A stretch of 64,000 bases of DNA from an uncultured Clostridia bacterium (GCA_934489015.1 CAKSSN010000002.1:62001-126000); one strand, 5' to 3'. Positions 1 to 9,254 are shown, counted from the first letter of the stretch. The notes: generated by a model from the letters alone, not told the origin. Program-made: numbers and translations.

Positions 1-1
1 A

Positions 2-124
2 AAGGAAAACAATCTTGAAGTTATTGAAGAATTTGTTGACATAAGCGCGCGCTTTATCGCAAACAAGGCAAGCTGCAAATTTAAAGCGGAGCGGATTAAC
101 AAAATGAAGGACGCACTTAAATAA
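2..124 (+). CDS. hisG: ATP phosphoribosyltransferase HisG, C-terminal fragment
   Basis: Forty C-terminal codons are open from the window edge to a TAA stop, so the gene is cut by the window, not broken. The peptide ends with a 'DISARFIANKASCKFK' stretch, which resembles the end of short-form HisG (the PRPP-binding first enzyme of histidine synthesis). The call is supported mainly by position: hisD starts 33 bases downstream on the same strand and the rest of the his operon follows. With so little sequence, another his gene end cannot be strictly excluded. Confidence 0.6.
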   Translation, partial: KENNLEVIEEFVDISARFIANKASCKFKAERINKMKDALK

Positions 125-157
125 AGCAAAAAGCGCTGCCGAAAGGAATGAAAATAA

Positions 158-1438
158 ATGATAAAAATAATAAAAGGGCTTGACAGACCAATAGACGAAA
201 TAATGGGCAGAAGCGAGCAAAGTACGCAGAGCGTATGCGAAATCGTTTCGGAAATTATAGAAAACGTGAAAAATCGCGGCGATCGAGCCTTGCTTGAATA
301 CTGCGAAAAATTTGACAAAGCAAAGCTTTCTTCACTCGTTGTAAGCGAGGAAGAAATTGAAGAGGCATATTCACTTGTAGACGATAAATTCAAGCAGATT
401 TTAACCGAAGCAAAAGAAAATATAACAAGCTACCATAAAAAGCAGCTCAAAAGCGGCTATGTCATGACAGAAAAAGAGGGCGCGGTTATAGGTCAGAGAA
501 TAATGCCCGTTGAAAGTGCCGGGCTTTATATTCCGGGCGGCACGGCAAGCTATCCGTCATCTGTTTTAATGAACGCCGTTCCGGCGAAAATCGCGGGCGT
601 TAAAAACATATGCATGGTTACTCCCCCCTCCCCCGACGGAAAAATTTCTCCGGTTATTCTCGTTGCCGCAAAAATCGCGGGCGTAAGCAAAATATACAAA
701 ATAGGCGGCGCGCAGGCAATTGCGGCGCTTGCATACGGAAGTGAAACCGTTAAGAAAGTAGAAAAAATAGTAGGTCCGGGAAACATATTTGTTGCGGAAG
801 CGAAAAAGCAGGTTTTCGGCAAGGTCAGCATTGACATGATTGCAGGTCCGAGCGAAATTCTTGTAATTGCGGACGAGCAAAGCAATCCGTCATTTGTCGC
901 GGCGGATATGCTCTCTCAGGCGGAGCATGACAAAAACGCGACCGCCGTTCTCGTAACGACGTCTTGCGAGCTTGCCGAAAACGTTTCAAAGGAGCTTGAA
1001 AAGCAAATTCCGCTTCTTGAAAGAAGCGAAATTGCAAGAGAGTCAATCGACAAAAACGGCAAGATCTTTATAGCTGACTCAATTGAGCAGGCAATTAAAA
1101 TTTCAAACGAAATTGCGCCGGAGCATTTGGAGGTCTGCACCGAAAATCCGTTTGACTATCTATCCGAAATAAGAAATGCGGGCTCCGTATTCTTGGGAAG
1201 ATATTGTCCCGAAGCGCTCGGTGACTATTTTGCCGGGCCAAACCACACGCTGCCGACAAGCGGCACGGCTAAATTTTCAAGTCCGCTGTCGGTTGACGAC
1301 TTTATGAAAAAATCCTCGTTTATTTATTACACCAAAGGCGCGCTTGAGAGGGAATATGAAAAGGTTGCATATTTTGCAAAAAAGGAAGGTCTTACAGCTC
1401 ATGCAAGATCGGCTGAAATCAGATTTGAAAAGGAATGA
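158..1438 (+). CDS. hisD: Histidinol dehydrogenase
   Basis: Cytosolic NAD-dependent enzyme that oxidises L-histidinol to L-histidine in two steps, the last reactions of the pathway. The 426-residue product has the usual family length. Residues matching the known Zn ligands and catalytic pair are visible: Q254 and H257 in 'SQAEHDK', E322-H323 in 'APEHLEV', D356 in 'EALGDYFAGPNH' and H415 near the C-terminus. An A/G-rich ribosome binding site (AAAGGA) precedes the ATG. It is followed 6 bases later by hisC, so the two are co-transcribed. Confidence 0.97.
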   Translation: MIKIIKGLDRPIDEIMGRSEQSTQSVCEIVSEIIENVKNRGDRALLEYCEKFDKAKLSSLVVSEEEIEEAYSLVDDKFKQILTEAKENITSYHKKQLKSGYVMTEKEGAVIGQRIMPVESAGLYIPGGTASYPSSVLMNAVPAKIAGVKNICMVTPPSPDGKISPVILVAAKIAGVSKIYKIGGAQAIAALAYGSETVKKVEKIVGPGNIFVAEAKKQVFGKVSIDMIAGPSEILVIADEQSNPSFVAADMLSQAEHDKNATAVLVTTSCELAENVSKELEKQIPLLERSEIARESIDKNGKIFIADSIEQAIKISNEIAPEHLEVCTENPFDYLSEIRNAGSVFLGRYCPEALGDYFAGPNHTLPTSGTAKFSSPLSVDDFMKKSSFIYYTKGALEREYEKVAYFAKKEGLTAHARSAEIRFEKE

Positions 1439-1444
1439 TTTAAA

Positions 1445-2512
1445 ATGAGCAAATTCTTAAGCAAACGTCTTAGCGGTCTTGAAGCGTATGTTCCGGGCGA
1501 GCAGCCGCAGGACAGGCGGTATATAAAGCTTAACACAAACGAAAGCCCATATCCGCCAAAGCGTGAAATAACGGACGAGATGAGCTGTATTGATATTGAA
1601 AATTTAAGACTGTACAGCGACCCCGACTGCAAAGCGCTGACTGAAAAGCTTGCGGAGGTTTACGGCGTTTCGGAGGGAAATATCGTATTCGGAAACGGCT
1701 CGGATGAAATTTTGTCGTTTTGCTTTACGGCATTTTGCGACAGCACCACTCCGGCGGTATTTCCCGATATTTCATACGGCTTTTATAAGGTTTTTGCGGA
1801 GCTTTGCTGCATAGACTACAGACAAATTCCGCTTAAAAGCGACTTTACGATAAACCCCGACGACTATAAAAATGCCGGCGGAACAATATTTATCGCAAAC
1901 CCGAACGCACCTACAGGACTTGCGCTTGAGCTTTCGCAGATTGAAGAAATTTTAAAAGAAAACCGTGAAAACGTTGTTGTCATTGACGAGGCATACGTTG
2001 ATTTTGGTGCGCAGTCGACTGTCGGGCTTATTGAAAAATACGACAATTTAATAGTTGTTCAGACATTTTCAAAGTCGCGCTCGCTCGCAGGCGCAAGGCT
2101 CGGTATGGCAATTGCTTCGGAGCAGCTCATTTGCGATCTTCAAAAAATAAGATGCTCAAATAATCCGTACAATATAAACAGACTCACTCAAAAAATCGCA
2201 TATGAGGTTTTATGCGATGAGGATTACTTTAAGGACTGCTGCAAAAAAATACAAAAAAGCCGTATGTTTTTAACGGCAGGTCTTGTGGCTCTCGGCTTTG
2301 AGGTTATTCCGTCATGCACAAATTTTGTTTTTGCAAAGCATAACAGGATAAGCGGCATGGATTTTTACAAGGCGCTTAAGGAAAAAGGTATACTTGTACG
2401 GCACTTCACGCAGGAGAGAATATGCGAATATAACCGCATTACCGTTGGAACGGATAAGGACGTAAAGGCGCTTTTAAGAGCGGCAGATGAAATTCTCGGA
2501 GGTAAGTTATGA
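1445..2512 (+). CDS. hisC: Histidinol-phosphate aminotransferase
   Basis: PLP-dependent class II aminotransferase of 355 residues that converts imidazole-acetol phosphate and glutamate to histidinol phosphate. The N-terminal 'KLNTNESPYPP' motif is typical of HisC, and K210 in 'TFSKSRSLAGARLG' is the expected PLP-binding lysine. The TGA stop overlaps the hisB start in an ATGA arrangement, which indicates translational coupling. Aromatic aminotransferases are close relatives, but the his context settles the call. Confidence 0.96.
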   Translation: MSKFLSKRLSGLEAYVPGEQPQDRRYIKLNTNESPYPPKREITDEMSCIDIENLRLYSDPDCKALTEKLAEVYGVSEGNIVFGNGSDEILSFCFTAFCDSTTPAVFPDISYGFYKVFAELCCIDYRQIPLKSDFTINPDDYKNAGGTIFIANPNAPTGLALELSQIEEILKENRENVVVIDEAYVDFGAQSTVGLIEKYDNLIVVQTFSKSRSLAGARLGMAIASEQLICDLQKIRCSNNPYNINRLTQKIAYEVLCDEDYFKDCCKKIQKSRMFLTAGLVALGFEVIPSCTNFVFAKHNRISGMDFYKALKEKGILVRHFTQERICEYNRITVGTDKDVKALLRAADEILGGKL

Positions 2513-3099
2513 GAGAAGCAAGCATTAAAAGAACAACAAACGAAACAGATATATCGCTTTCAATCTGTCTTGACAGGCACGAAAATTCAATAATAGAAAC
2601 AGGCTGCGGCTTTCTTGACCATATGCTCACGCTTTTTGCAAAGCATTCGGGCTTTACCTTAAACCTTTCATGCAGCGGCGACACATATGTTGACTATCAT
2701 CACAGCGCGGAGGATATAGGAATTGTGCTCGGAAAATGCGTAAAGGAAGCGCTCGGCGATATGCGCGGAATAACGCGCTACGGAAGCATTATTCTTCCGA
2801 TGGACGAAGCGCTTGTTATCGCGGCGATAGACATTTCCGGAAGAGGTCACCTTGAATACGACATTACACTTCCGACAGAAAAAATCGGCGATTTTGACTG
2901 TGAGCTTGTAAGGGAATTTTTTGAAGCGTTTGCAAGAAGCGCAAGCTTAACTCTTCACCTTAAAATGCTTTCGGGAATAAATTCGCACCACATAGCCGAG
3001 TGTGCATTCAAAGCCTTTGCGCGCGCTCTCGGTCAGGCTGTTAGGATAAACAAGGATAACGAAAACGAAATTCCGTCAACGAAAGGAACTCTTCTTTAA
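2509..3099 (+). CDS. hisB: Imidazoleglycerol-phosphate dehydratase
   Basis: Monofunctional IGPD of 196 residues that dehydrates imidazole glycerol phosphate to imidazole acetol phosphate. The two His-rich Mn-binding motifs of the family are present ('DYHHSAEDIG' near residue 65 and 'SHHIAECAFKA' near 160), plus 'GFLDHML' near the N-terminus. Length matches the stand-alone enzyme, with no fused phosphatase. That fits the separate PHP-type histidinol phosphatase at the end of this operon. Confidence 0.97.
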   Translation: MREASIKRTTNETDISLSICLDRHENSIIETGCGFLDHMLTLFAKHSGFTLNLSCSGDTYVDYHHSAEDIGIVLGKCVKEALGDMRGITRYGSIILPMDEALVIAAIDISGRGHLEYDITLPTEKIGDFDCELVREFFEAFARSASLTLHLKMLSGINSHHIAECAFKAFARALGQAVRINKDNENEIPSTKGTLL

Positions 3100-3133
3100 T
3101 TAATTTTACATACACCCGAAGGGAATGAAGAAA

Positions 3134-3742
3134 ATGATTGCAATTATAGATTACGGCGTAGGAAACATCTTTTCGCTTGCCTCAACATTTAAAATGCTCG
3201 GAAAGGACGTTATTTTAACAAACGATCCGCAAAAAATCAAGGACGCGGACAGGCTTATTCTTCCCGGAGTGGGAGCCTTTGCCGACGCGGCGAAAAAGCT
3301 AAAAGAAAGCGGAATGTTTGATTTACTAAAAGAGCAGGCACGCTCAGGAAAAGCGCTTCTTGGAATATGTCTTGGTATGCAGCTTTTATTTGACAAAAGC
3401 TATGAATTCGGCGAAACGGACGGCTTGGGGCTTATAAGCGGCAGCGTTCGTCCGATAAGCGAGAGCATAGAGAAAAATCTCAAAATTCCGCACATTGGCT
3501 GGAACAGCCTGACATTCCCTAAAAAAAGTCAGCTGTTTAAAAACACAGACGATGGCGAATTTGTATACTTTGTTCACTCCTATCAGGGTACGGACTGCGA
3601 AAAGTCAACCATAGCATACTCCTCATACGGCGGAACAATCACTGCGGCAGTAGCTGAAGATAATGTATTCGGCACGCAGTTTCACCCCGAAAAAAGCGGA
3701 GAGACAGGGCTTAAAATTCTGTCGGCGTTTTGTGACATTTAA
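3134..3742 (+). CDS. hisH: Imidazole glycerol phosphate synthase, glutaminase subunit
   Basis: Class I glutamine amidotransferase that supplies ammonia to HisF. The nucleophile Cys sits in 'GICLGMQLL' and the His/Glu pair in 'QFHPEKSGETG'. An ATG at 3125 is possible, but the GAAGGGA ribosome binding site would almost touch it. The ATG at 3134 gives normal spacing and the family-typical start 'MIAIIDYGVGN', so it is preferred (202 residues). hisA follows at short distance and hisF is next but one. Confidence 0.95.
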   Translation: MIAIIDYGVGNIFSLASTFKMLGKDVILTNDPQKIKDADRLILPGVGAFADAAKKLKESGMFDLLKEQARSGKALLGICLGMQLLFDKSYEFGETDGLGLISGSVRPISESIEKNLKIPHIGWNSLTFPKKSQLFKNTDDGEFVYFVHSYQGTDCEKSTIAYSSYGGTITAAVAEDNVFGTQFHPEKSGETGLKILSAFCDI

Positions 3743-3755
3743 GGAGGGCTATAGC

Positions 3756-4481
3756 ATGATTATATTCCCGGCAACCGATATTATAGACGGCAAAGTAGTC
3801 AGGCTTCTAAAGGGCGACTACGGCAAAAAAACGGTTTACGACATAACTCCGCTCGATGCGGCAAGAGAATTTAAGTCTTGCGGCGCGGAATATCTGCACG
3901 CGGTTGACCTTGACGGTGCAAAAAGCGGAAAATGCGACAATATAGACGTTATAAGACTTTTGGCGGAGAAAAGCGGTCTGAAGGTTGAAATAGGCGGCGG
4001 CATAAGAAGCGAGGAAAGCGTAAAAAAATACATTGACGCAGGAGTCTGGAGAGTAATTCTCGGAACTGCTGCGGTTAAGGATCCCGAATTTCTAAAAAGA
4101 ACAGTTGACAAATACAAGGAAAAAATTGCTGTCGGAGCTGATATAAAGGACGGCTTTGTCGCAACAGACGGCTGGATGGAAAAAAGCAGCATTACCTGTT
4201 TTGACTTCTTTGAAAAAATGGAGCAAATCGGCGTTAAAACAATTATCTGCACCGATATTTCAAAGGATGGAGCAATGCAGGGCACAAATCACGAGCTTTA
4301 CGGCGAACTGATGAATAGATTTAAAATTGACATAACGGCGTCGGGCGGCGTTTCCTCGATTGATGATGTAAAACGCCTTAAAAAAAGCGGAATATACGGT
4401 GCTATAATAGGCAAAGCGCTCTATAACGGCGCAGTTGACCTGAAAGAAGCGATAAGCGCAGCAAAGGAGGAAAAGCAATGA
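3756..4481 (+). CDS. hisA: ProFAR isomerase HisA
   Basis: (beta/alpha)8-barrel isomerase of about 241 residues that converts ProFAR to PRFAR. The barrel's catalytic aspartates are visible in 'FPATDIIDGKVVRL' (strand 1) and 'VGADIKDGFVATDGW' (strand 5), with a phosphate-binding 'SGGVSS' near the C-terminus. The frame is open upstream to 3663, but the ATG at 3756 follows an AAGGAGGG site and gives the conserved N-terminus. The stop overlaps hisF (ATGA). Confidence 0.96.
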   Translation: MIIFPATDIIDGKVVRLLKGDYGKKTVYDITPLDAAREFKSCGAEYLHAVDLDGAKSGKCDNIDVIRLLAEKSGLKVEIGGGIRSEESVKKYIDAGVWRVILGTAAVKDPEFLKRTVDKYKEKIAVGADIKDGFVATDGWMEKSSITCFDFFEKMEQIGVKTIICTDISKDGAMQGTNHELYGELMNRFKIDITASGGVSSIDDVKRLKKSGIYGAIIGKALYNGAVDLKEAISAAKEEKQ

Positions 4482-5236
4482 TTACAAAGCGAATTATTCC
4501 CTGTCTTGATGTGGCGGACGGCAGAGTTGTAAAGGGCGTTAATTTTCTTGACCTTGCAGACGTTTCCTCACCGGTAAAGCTTGCAGATTACTACAGCAAA
4601 AGCGGCGCGGACGAGCTTGTATTTTACGATATTACGGCGTCAAGCGAGGGCAGACGGCTTTTTACCGACATATTAAAAGAGGTTGCTTCAAGCATATTTA
4701 TCCCCCTGACAGTCGGCGGCGGAATTAATACGCTTGACGATTTTGACCGCGTTTTAAAATGCGGAGCAGATAAGGTAAGCGTAAATTCGGGAGCTATAAA
4801 AAATCCCGAAATAATTGAGCAGGCAGCGCTTAAATACGGAAGCCAATGCGTTGTTTTGTCTGTTGACATCAAACGAGTTGACGGAAAATTCACCGTATTT
4901 TCAAAGGGCGGCAGAGAAAACACCGGCATGGACGCAATAGAATGGATAAAGGACGGTTGCAAAAGAGGCGCAGGCGAAATTGTTGTAAACAGCATTGACA
5001 CTGACGGCGTAAAGGGCGGCTTTGATATTCCCATGCTCAAAGCTGTATGCAGCGCGGTAAGCGTTCCGGTAATTGCGTCGGGCGGCGCAGGCTCAAGCGA
5101 GGATTTTGTAAAGCTTTTTAAGGAAATACCCGATATTGACGCAGGTCTTGCCGCTTCAATATTCCATTTCGGCGAGGTTAAAATAAAGGAGCTTAAAAAA
5201 GAGCTTAAAAGCAATAACATAAACGTAAGACTGTGA
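4478..5236 (+). CDS. hisF: Imidazole glycerol phosphate synthase, cyclase subunit
   Basis: (beta/alpha)8-barrel of 252 residues that uses HisH-derived ammonia to convert PRFAR into imidazole glycerol phosphate and AICAR. The catalytic aspartates are in 'IIPCLDVADGRVVKGVNF' at the N-terminus and 'VLSVDIKR' near residue 130, and the phosphate site 'ASGGAGS' is near the C-terminus. The AICAR released here feeds the purine branch whose last genes lie elsewhere in this window. Confidence 0.97.
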   Translation: MITKRIIPCLDVADGRVVKGVNFLDLADVSSPVKLADYYSKSGADELVFYDITASSEGRRLFTDILKEVASSIFIPLTVGGGINTLDDFDRVLKCGADKVSVNSGAIKNPEIIEQAALKYGSQCVVLSVDIKRVDGKFTVFSKGGRENTGMDAIEWIKDGCKRGAGEIVVNSIDTDGVKGGFDIPMLKAVCSAVSVPVIASGGAGSSEDFVKLFKEIPDIDAGLAASIFHFGEVKIKELKKELKSNNINVRL

Positions 5237-5247
5237 GGTAGAATAAA

Positions 5248-5895
5248 ATGGATACAGATAAGCTTAAATTTGACGAAAACGGACTTATTCCGGCAATTGT
5301 TGTTGATGCGGAAACGAAAAAGGTTTTGACTCTTGCATACATGAACAAGGAAAGCCTTGAAATAAGCATTAAGGAAAAAAGAACGTGCTTTTATTCGCGT
5401 TCGAGAAAATGCCTTTGGAGAAAGGGCGAAACGTCGGGAAATATTCAGCATATTGTTTCAATCACTGCCGACTGCGACTGCGATGCGCTGACAGTTGAGG
5501 TCGTAAAGGAGGGCCCGGCGTGCCATACCGGAAGCGACTCATGCTTTACAAATGAAGTTTACGAAAACGACGAAATAAACGTATTTTCACCGCAGGGACT
5601 TTATGAGCTTATCAGCGGCAGAAAAACAGACAAAAAAGAAGACTCTTACACCACCTACCTTTTTGAAAAAGGCATAGACAAAATTTTAAAAAAGGTCGGC
5701 GAAGAAAGCACAGAGGTTATAATCGCCGCAAAGGCAGACGACAAAAAGGAAACGATTTACGAGGTTGCAGACCTTGCATATCATGTAATGGTTATGATGG
5801 TTGAAATGGGAATTTCGCTTGACGATATAAAAGCCGAGCTTGCTTCAAGACACGTTATTGACAAAAAGGTTAAGCAGGAGAAAATGACTAAATGA
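5248..5895 (+). CDS. hisI: Bifunctional phosphoribosyl-AMP cyclohydrolase / phosphoribosyl-ATP pyrophosphatase
   Basis: HisIE fusion of 215 residues. The N-terminal HisI half (about 1-110) carries 'TCFYSRSRKCLWRKGETSG', the metal motif 'DCDCDAL' and 'CHTGSDSCF'. The C-terminal HisE half (about 125-215) has 'KKVGEESTEVIIAAK' and the acidic helices of a MazG-like pyrophosphohydrolase. It catalyses steps 2 and 3 of the pathway. The stop overlaps the next start (ATGA), coupling it to the histidinol phosphatase gene. Confidence 0.96.
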   Translation: MDTDKLKFDENGLIPAIVVDAETKKVLTLAYMNKESLEISIKEKRTCFYSRSRKCLWRKGETSGNIQHIVSITADCDCDALTVEVVKEGPACHTGSDSCFTNEVYENDEINVFSPQGLYELISGRKTDKKEDSYTTYLFEKGIDKILKKVGEESTEVIIAAKADDKKETIYEVADLAYHVMVMMVEMGISLDDIKAELASRHVIDKKVKQEKMTK

Positions 5896-6704
5896 TACGC
5901 TCAAATCTTCACACGCACAGCCTGTACTGCGACGGAAAAAACACACTTTCCGAGCTTGCCGAAAAAGCCGTTTGCGAAGGCTTTTTATCTCTCGGTTTCT
6001 CATCTCACGCTTATACGGATTTTGACCATTCGTTCTGCATGAAAAAAGGGGACGAGGAGAAGTATTTCAGTGAAATTGAAGAGCTAAAAAAGAAATTCAG
6101 CGGACAGCTTGAGATATACAAGGGTCTTGAATATGATACTTATTCTGACGCGGACACTTCAAAATGCGACTACATAATAGGTGCGGTGCACTATATAAAG
6201 CAGGGCGGAAATTACCTGTGCGTTGACGAGAGTCCCGAAATTGCGAAAAAAAATATAGACGAATTTTTCGGCGGCAGCAGCGACAGGTATGCATTTGCCT
6301 ACTTTGAAGAGCTGGCATCTATGGCAAAAATGATAAGCTTTGACATTGTTGCACACTTTGATCTTTTAACGAAATTTAATGAAAAAGTGCCGCTTATAAA
6401 TACGTCCTCACGCGCATACATAGCGGCGGCGCTTGACGCGGTTTCCGAAATAATGAAAACACACGAGATTTTCGAGATAAACACCGGAGCAATAGTGCGC
6501 TCGTGGCGCACTACCCCCTACCCCGACGATTTTATTTTAAAGGAAATATGCCGTCTTGGCGGACAGATTGTTATATCGTCGGACTGCCACGATAAAAATA
6601 TGCTCACGTGCGGCTTTTCGGATGCGGTGCGCCTTGCAAAAAGCTGTGGCTTTAAAGCCTGCCTTCAAATGCACGGCGGAAAATTTACCGAATGTGAGCT
6701 TTAA
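5892..6704 (+). CDS. hisK: PHP-family histidinol-phosphatase
   Basis: PHP-domain phosphoesterase of 270 residues, the family that includes HisJ/HisK enzymes dephosphorylating histidinol phosphate. Metal-binding motifs are 'LHTHSLYCDGKNT' at the N-terminus, 'KGLEYDTYSD' near residue 79 and 'SSDCHD' near 230. It overlaps hisIE by 4 bases as the last gene of the operon. The monofunctional HisB would otherwise leave the pathway without a phosphatase, which supports the assignment. PHP domains also occur in other phosphoesterases. Confidence 0.88.
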   Translation: MIRSNLHTHSLYCDGKNTLSELAEKAVCEGFLSLGFSSHAYTDFDHSFCMKKGDEEKYFSEIEELKKKFSGQLEIYKGLEYDTYSDADTSKCDYIIGAVHYIKQGGNYLCVDESPEIAKKNIDEFFGGSSDRYAFAYFEELASMAKMISFDIVAHFDLLTKFNEKVPLINTSSRAYIAAALDAVSEIMKTHEIFEINTGAIVRSWRTTPYPDDFILKEICRLGGQIVISSDCHDKNMLTCGFSDAVRLAKSCGFKACLQMHGGKFTECEL

Positions 6705-6822
6705 GGTGCGAAAAAGCGTTGTTTACGCTTTGCCGCGTTTATGATTTTTAATCGGGCTGAAACAGAAAATTTGCTTTATTGTCTTTTAAGATACATTGCA
6801 TAACCAAGCACAGCTTCATACA

Positions 6823-6858
6823 CCTGTCGGAAAATTTTTCGGCAGGCTTTTTTTTATT
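6823..6858 (+). terminator. Terminator of the his operon
   Basis: A stem of seven pairs (CCTGTCG with CGGCAGG, one G-T) around an AT-rich loop is followed by eight T residues. It lies about 120 bases after the hisK stop and in front of the convergent spmB end. Confidence 0.8.
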
Positions 6859-6915
6859 TGCAGCTGCAATATTTTATAATGCATTTTTCTTGCGATACGC
6901 GGTTTTAACTCCTTT

Positions 6916-7416
6916 TTATTTTATCACAAGACACGCCGCAATTATCCCGGAAATATCTCCGATAAGAGCGCACGGCAGCACTCTTTTTGCGTTTTTTATT
7001 CCTGCCGCGCCGAAATATACCGCAAGCGTATAAAAAGTTGTTTCGGTAGAGCCCATTATAACGCTTGTCAGCCTGCCTATGCGGCCGTCCGCGCCGTAGG
7101 CTGACAATGTATCCGACAAAATCCCGAAAGCTCCGCTGCCTGATATGGGGCGCATTACAATCATTGGAATTATTTCGGGCGGCACATCAAGGCGTCTGAA
7201 TATTGGCGACATCAGCGAAACAATCGCTTCAAGCGCGCCCGAAGCGCGAAACATGGATACGGCAGAAAGTATAACAACCATTGTCGGAATGAGCTTAAAA
7301 ATCATTTTAAGACCGTCCTCCGCGCCGCGCGTTACGCAGGTGTATACGGGGATTTTACTTTTTATGCACGAGATTAATATAATCAAAATAAATAAAGGTA
7401 TAATAAATTTCTCCAC
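6916..7416 (-). CDS. spmB: Spore maturation protein SpmB
   Basis: Membrane protein of 166 residues with several hydrophobic segments and the nucleoside-recognition (gate) domain typical of SpmB ('PMIVMRPISGSGAFG', 'MGSTETTFYTLAVYFGA'). In Bacillus and Clostridium SpmA and SpmB act together in spore core dehydration. The start is a GTG whose first G is the last base of the spmA TAG stop, so translation is coupled. Confidence 0.92.
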   Translation of the reverse strand: MEKFIIPLFILIILISCIKSKIPVYTCVTRGAEDGLKMIFKLIPTMVVILSAVSMFRASGALEAIVSLMSPIFRRLDVPPEIIPMIVMRPISGSGAFGILSDTLSAYGADGRIGRLTSVIMGSTETTFYTLAVYFGAAGIKNAKRVLPCALIGDISGIIAACLVIK

Positions 7417-8048
7417 TAAATCACCTGCTTTAAGCCTTTTTTGAGCTGTGCTTCACAAACCTTGCTTTTTGTACTCTTTTTGTTAATCGTCAAAAACATA
7501 AGCTTAACGGACGCGACCGCGCATATAACGCCTACCCCTGAGCAAATCCACACAGGCACGATAATCGAAAATGCGTCCGTACTCCCGGCGGCGCTTCTTA
7601 GCGCGATAATACTTGACGGTATGAGCTGAAAAGCCGCAGTGTTTAAAACGGCAAACACACACATCTCCTCCGTCGGCTCATCTCCGCCGAGCTTTTTCAG
7701 CTCCTTCATGGCACATATTCCCATAGGCGTTGCGCCGTTTCCCGTGCCGAGAAGATTTGCGGTAATATTGAGCGTTATGTAGTTTACCGCCTCCCCCTCC
7801 TCGTCAAGCTTGGGGAACATAAGACGAATAAGCGGCATAAGCAGCTTTTTTATTTTTGCCGCCAGACCGCTCTCGCTTGCAGCGAGCAAAAGCCCGTTCC
7901 AAAGACACATTATTCCCGCAAAGGATAAAACAATTTCAATTGCACCCGCCGCTCCCGAAAACATTGCCGAAACCGTTTCGTCCATACGGCCGTTTATCGC
8001 TGCAAAAATGAACGATACAATAACCAATCCGCACCAAAAAAAATTCAT
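7416..8048 (-). CDS. spmA: Spore maturation protein SpmA
   Basis: Polytopic membrane protein of 210 residues with the SpmA-type nucleoside-recognition domain ('NLLGTGNGATPMGICAMKEL', 'AFQLIPSSIIALR'). It is the partner of SpmB, encoded immediately downstream with a one-base overlap. The gene is divergent from ireB. The upstream region may hold a sporulation sigma-factor promoter, but I could not define one confidently. Confidence 0.92.
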   Translation of the reverse strand: MNFFWCGLVIVSFIFAAINGRMDETVSAMFSGAAGAIEIVLSFAGIMCLWNGLLLAASESGLAAKIKKLLMPLIRLMFPKLDEEGEAVNYITLNITANLLGTGNGATPMGICAMKELKKLGGDEPTEEMCVFAVLNTAAFQLIPSSIIALRSAAGSTDAFSIIVPVWICSGVGVICAVASVKLMFLTINKKSTKSKVCEAQLKKGLKQVI

Positions 8049-8160
8049 AGCATAGCCTCCGCACTTTTATATACAATATAAAGCTATGATTTTTTGCTTC
8101 GCAAAATGCAGTTAAACATAAACAAATTATGAACTATATATAAATTTACCGTGAAATGAC

Positions 8161-8189
8161 TTGAAATAATCTAAAAAAAGTAGTATCAT
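8161..8189 (+). promoter_or_regulatory. SigA-type promoter of ireB
   Basis: TTGAAA (8161-8166) and TATCAT (8184-8189) are separated by 17 bases. A strong AGAGGAGG ribosome binding site follows before the ATG at 8222. Confidence 0.6.
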
Positions 8190-8221
8190 ATGTATATAAG
8201 TTAAAGAGGAGGTATTCGGAT

Positions 8222-8473
8222 ATGTCACTTAACGAAACTATGAAATTCAACATTGACATTGATAAGGAAGAAGAAGTTAAAAATATTCTTTCAAGAGTGT
8301 ACAAAGCGCTCCAGGTAAAAGGCTATGACCCTATTAATCAGATAGTGGGTTATGTGCTTTCCGGCGACCCGACATATATCACAAGCTACGACGGCGCACG
8401 CGGACTGATAACAAAACTTGAGCGTGACGAGCTTCTTGAAGAGGTTGTAAGGAAATATTTAAAAACGCTTTAA
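8222..8473 (+). CDS. ireB: IreB family regulatory phosphoprotein (UPF0297)
   Basis: Small protein of 83 residues with the highly conserved UPF0297 pattern: an N-terminal Thr-containing segment ('MKFNID'), 'ALQVKGYDPINQIVGYVLSGDPTYIT' and a basic/acidic C-terminal helix. In Enterococcus the homologue IreB is a substrate of the Ser/Thr kinase IreK and influences cephalosporin resistance. In many Firmicutes it lies with ruvX and an UPF0473 gene, but here it stands alone in front of a terminator. Confidence 0.93.
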   Translation: MSLNETMKFNIDIDKEEEVKNILSRVYKALQVKGYDPINQIVGYVLSGDPTYITSYDGARGLITKLERDELLEEVVRKYLKTL

Positions 8474-8493
8474 ATTTTTAGTGTATTTTTATT

Positions 8494-8537
8494 AAGGGGT
8501 GCTGAAAAACCCTTTCAGCGCCTCTTAGTTTTGTTTT
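8494..8537 (+). terminator. Terminator downstream of ireB
   Basis: A stem of about 14 pairs (two G-T) encloses the loop AACCC and is followed by a T-rich run interrupted by AG. It separates ireB from lepB. Confidence 0.8.
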
Positions 8538-8591
8538 AAAAAAAGCGGCTTTTAACGGCCGGTAAAAAATTTTTTAAAGGAGAGTTGCTTT

Positions 8592-9251
8592 ATGAGCGAA
8601 AAAGCCAATGCAAAAACGGAAAAACCGAAAACTGTTCTCGGAGAAATATGGGAGTGGGGTTACACCATACTTATAGCTATTGCCATAGCGCTTGTAATAA
8701 AGGGATTTTTATTTGACATTGTACAGGTTGACGGAAAGAGTATGTACCCGACGCTTGACGACAACGACAGGCTTATTATAACAAAGCTCGGCTATGAGCC
8801 GAAAGCCGGAGATATAATAATTCTCGACTCAACGTATAAAACAAGAACGGAGTATTATGACAGTCTTGCCGCTTCAAAGGGCAAGGAGCATTTAAATCTT
8901 GCCGAAAAGCTTATAAAATACCCGGCTCTTCCGAAAAATCTTAAGCACCGCTATTATGTAAAGAGAGTTATCGCAACAGAGGGCGACACGCTCGATATTA
9001 AAGACGGCGGAGTTTACGTAAACGGTGAAAAGCTCGACGAGGAATATTATGACGGAACAACCTCCGTTATGGACACGTCGGTTACATACCCGATAACGAT
9101 TGACACGGGCTGCATTTTCGTTATGGGTGATAACAGAAATCATTCAAAGGACAGCCGCGACTCATCTCTCGGCCAAGTGCCTGACGAGGCTGTTGTGGGA
9201 AAATCGCAGATAAGAATTTTCCCGTTTAATAAAATAGGAAAAACGGAGTAA
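8592..9251 (+). CDS. lepB: Signal peptidase I
   Basis: Membrane-anchored S26 peptidase of 219 residues that removes signal peptides from exported proteins. One N-terminal transmembrane segment spans about residues 22-44. The catalytic Ser is S50 in 'VDGKSMYPTL' and the general base is K124 in 'YYVKRVIATEGD'. The C-terminal box 'FVMGDNRNHSKDSR' is also intact. It is followed 3 bases later by rbgA, a common clostridial pairing. Confidence 0.95.
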   Translation: MSEKANAKTEKPKTVLGEIWEWGYTILIAIAIALVIKGFLFDIVQVDGKSMYPTLDDNDRLIITKLGYEPKAGDIIILDSTYKTRTEYYDSLAASKGKEHLNLAEKLIKYPALPKNLKHRYYVKRVIATEGDTLDIKDGGVYVNGEKLDEEYYDGTTSVMDTSVTYPITIDTGCIFVMGDNRNHSKDSRDSSLGQVPDEAVVGKSQIRIFPFNKIGKTE

Positions 9252-9254
9252 ATT

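Noticed and set aside
4624..5451. 275-codon minus-strand frame opposite hisF/hisI
   Set aside because: It is a shadow of two conserved his genes, with a composition not resembling real proteins here.
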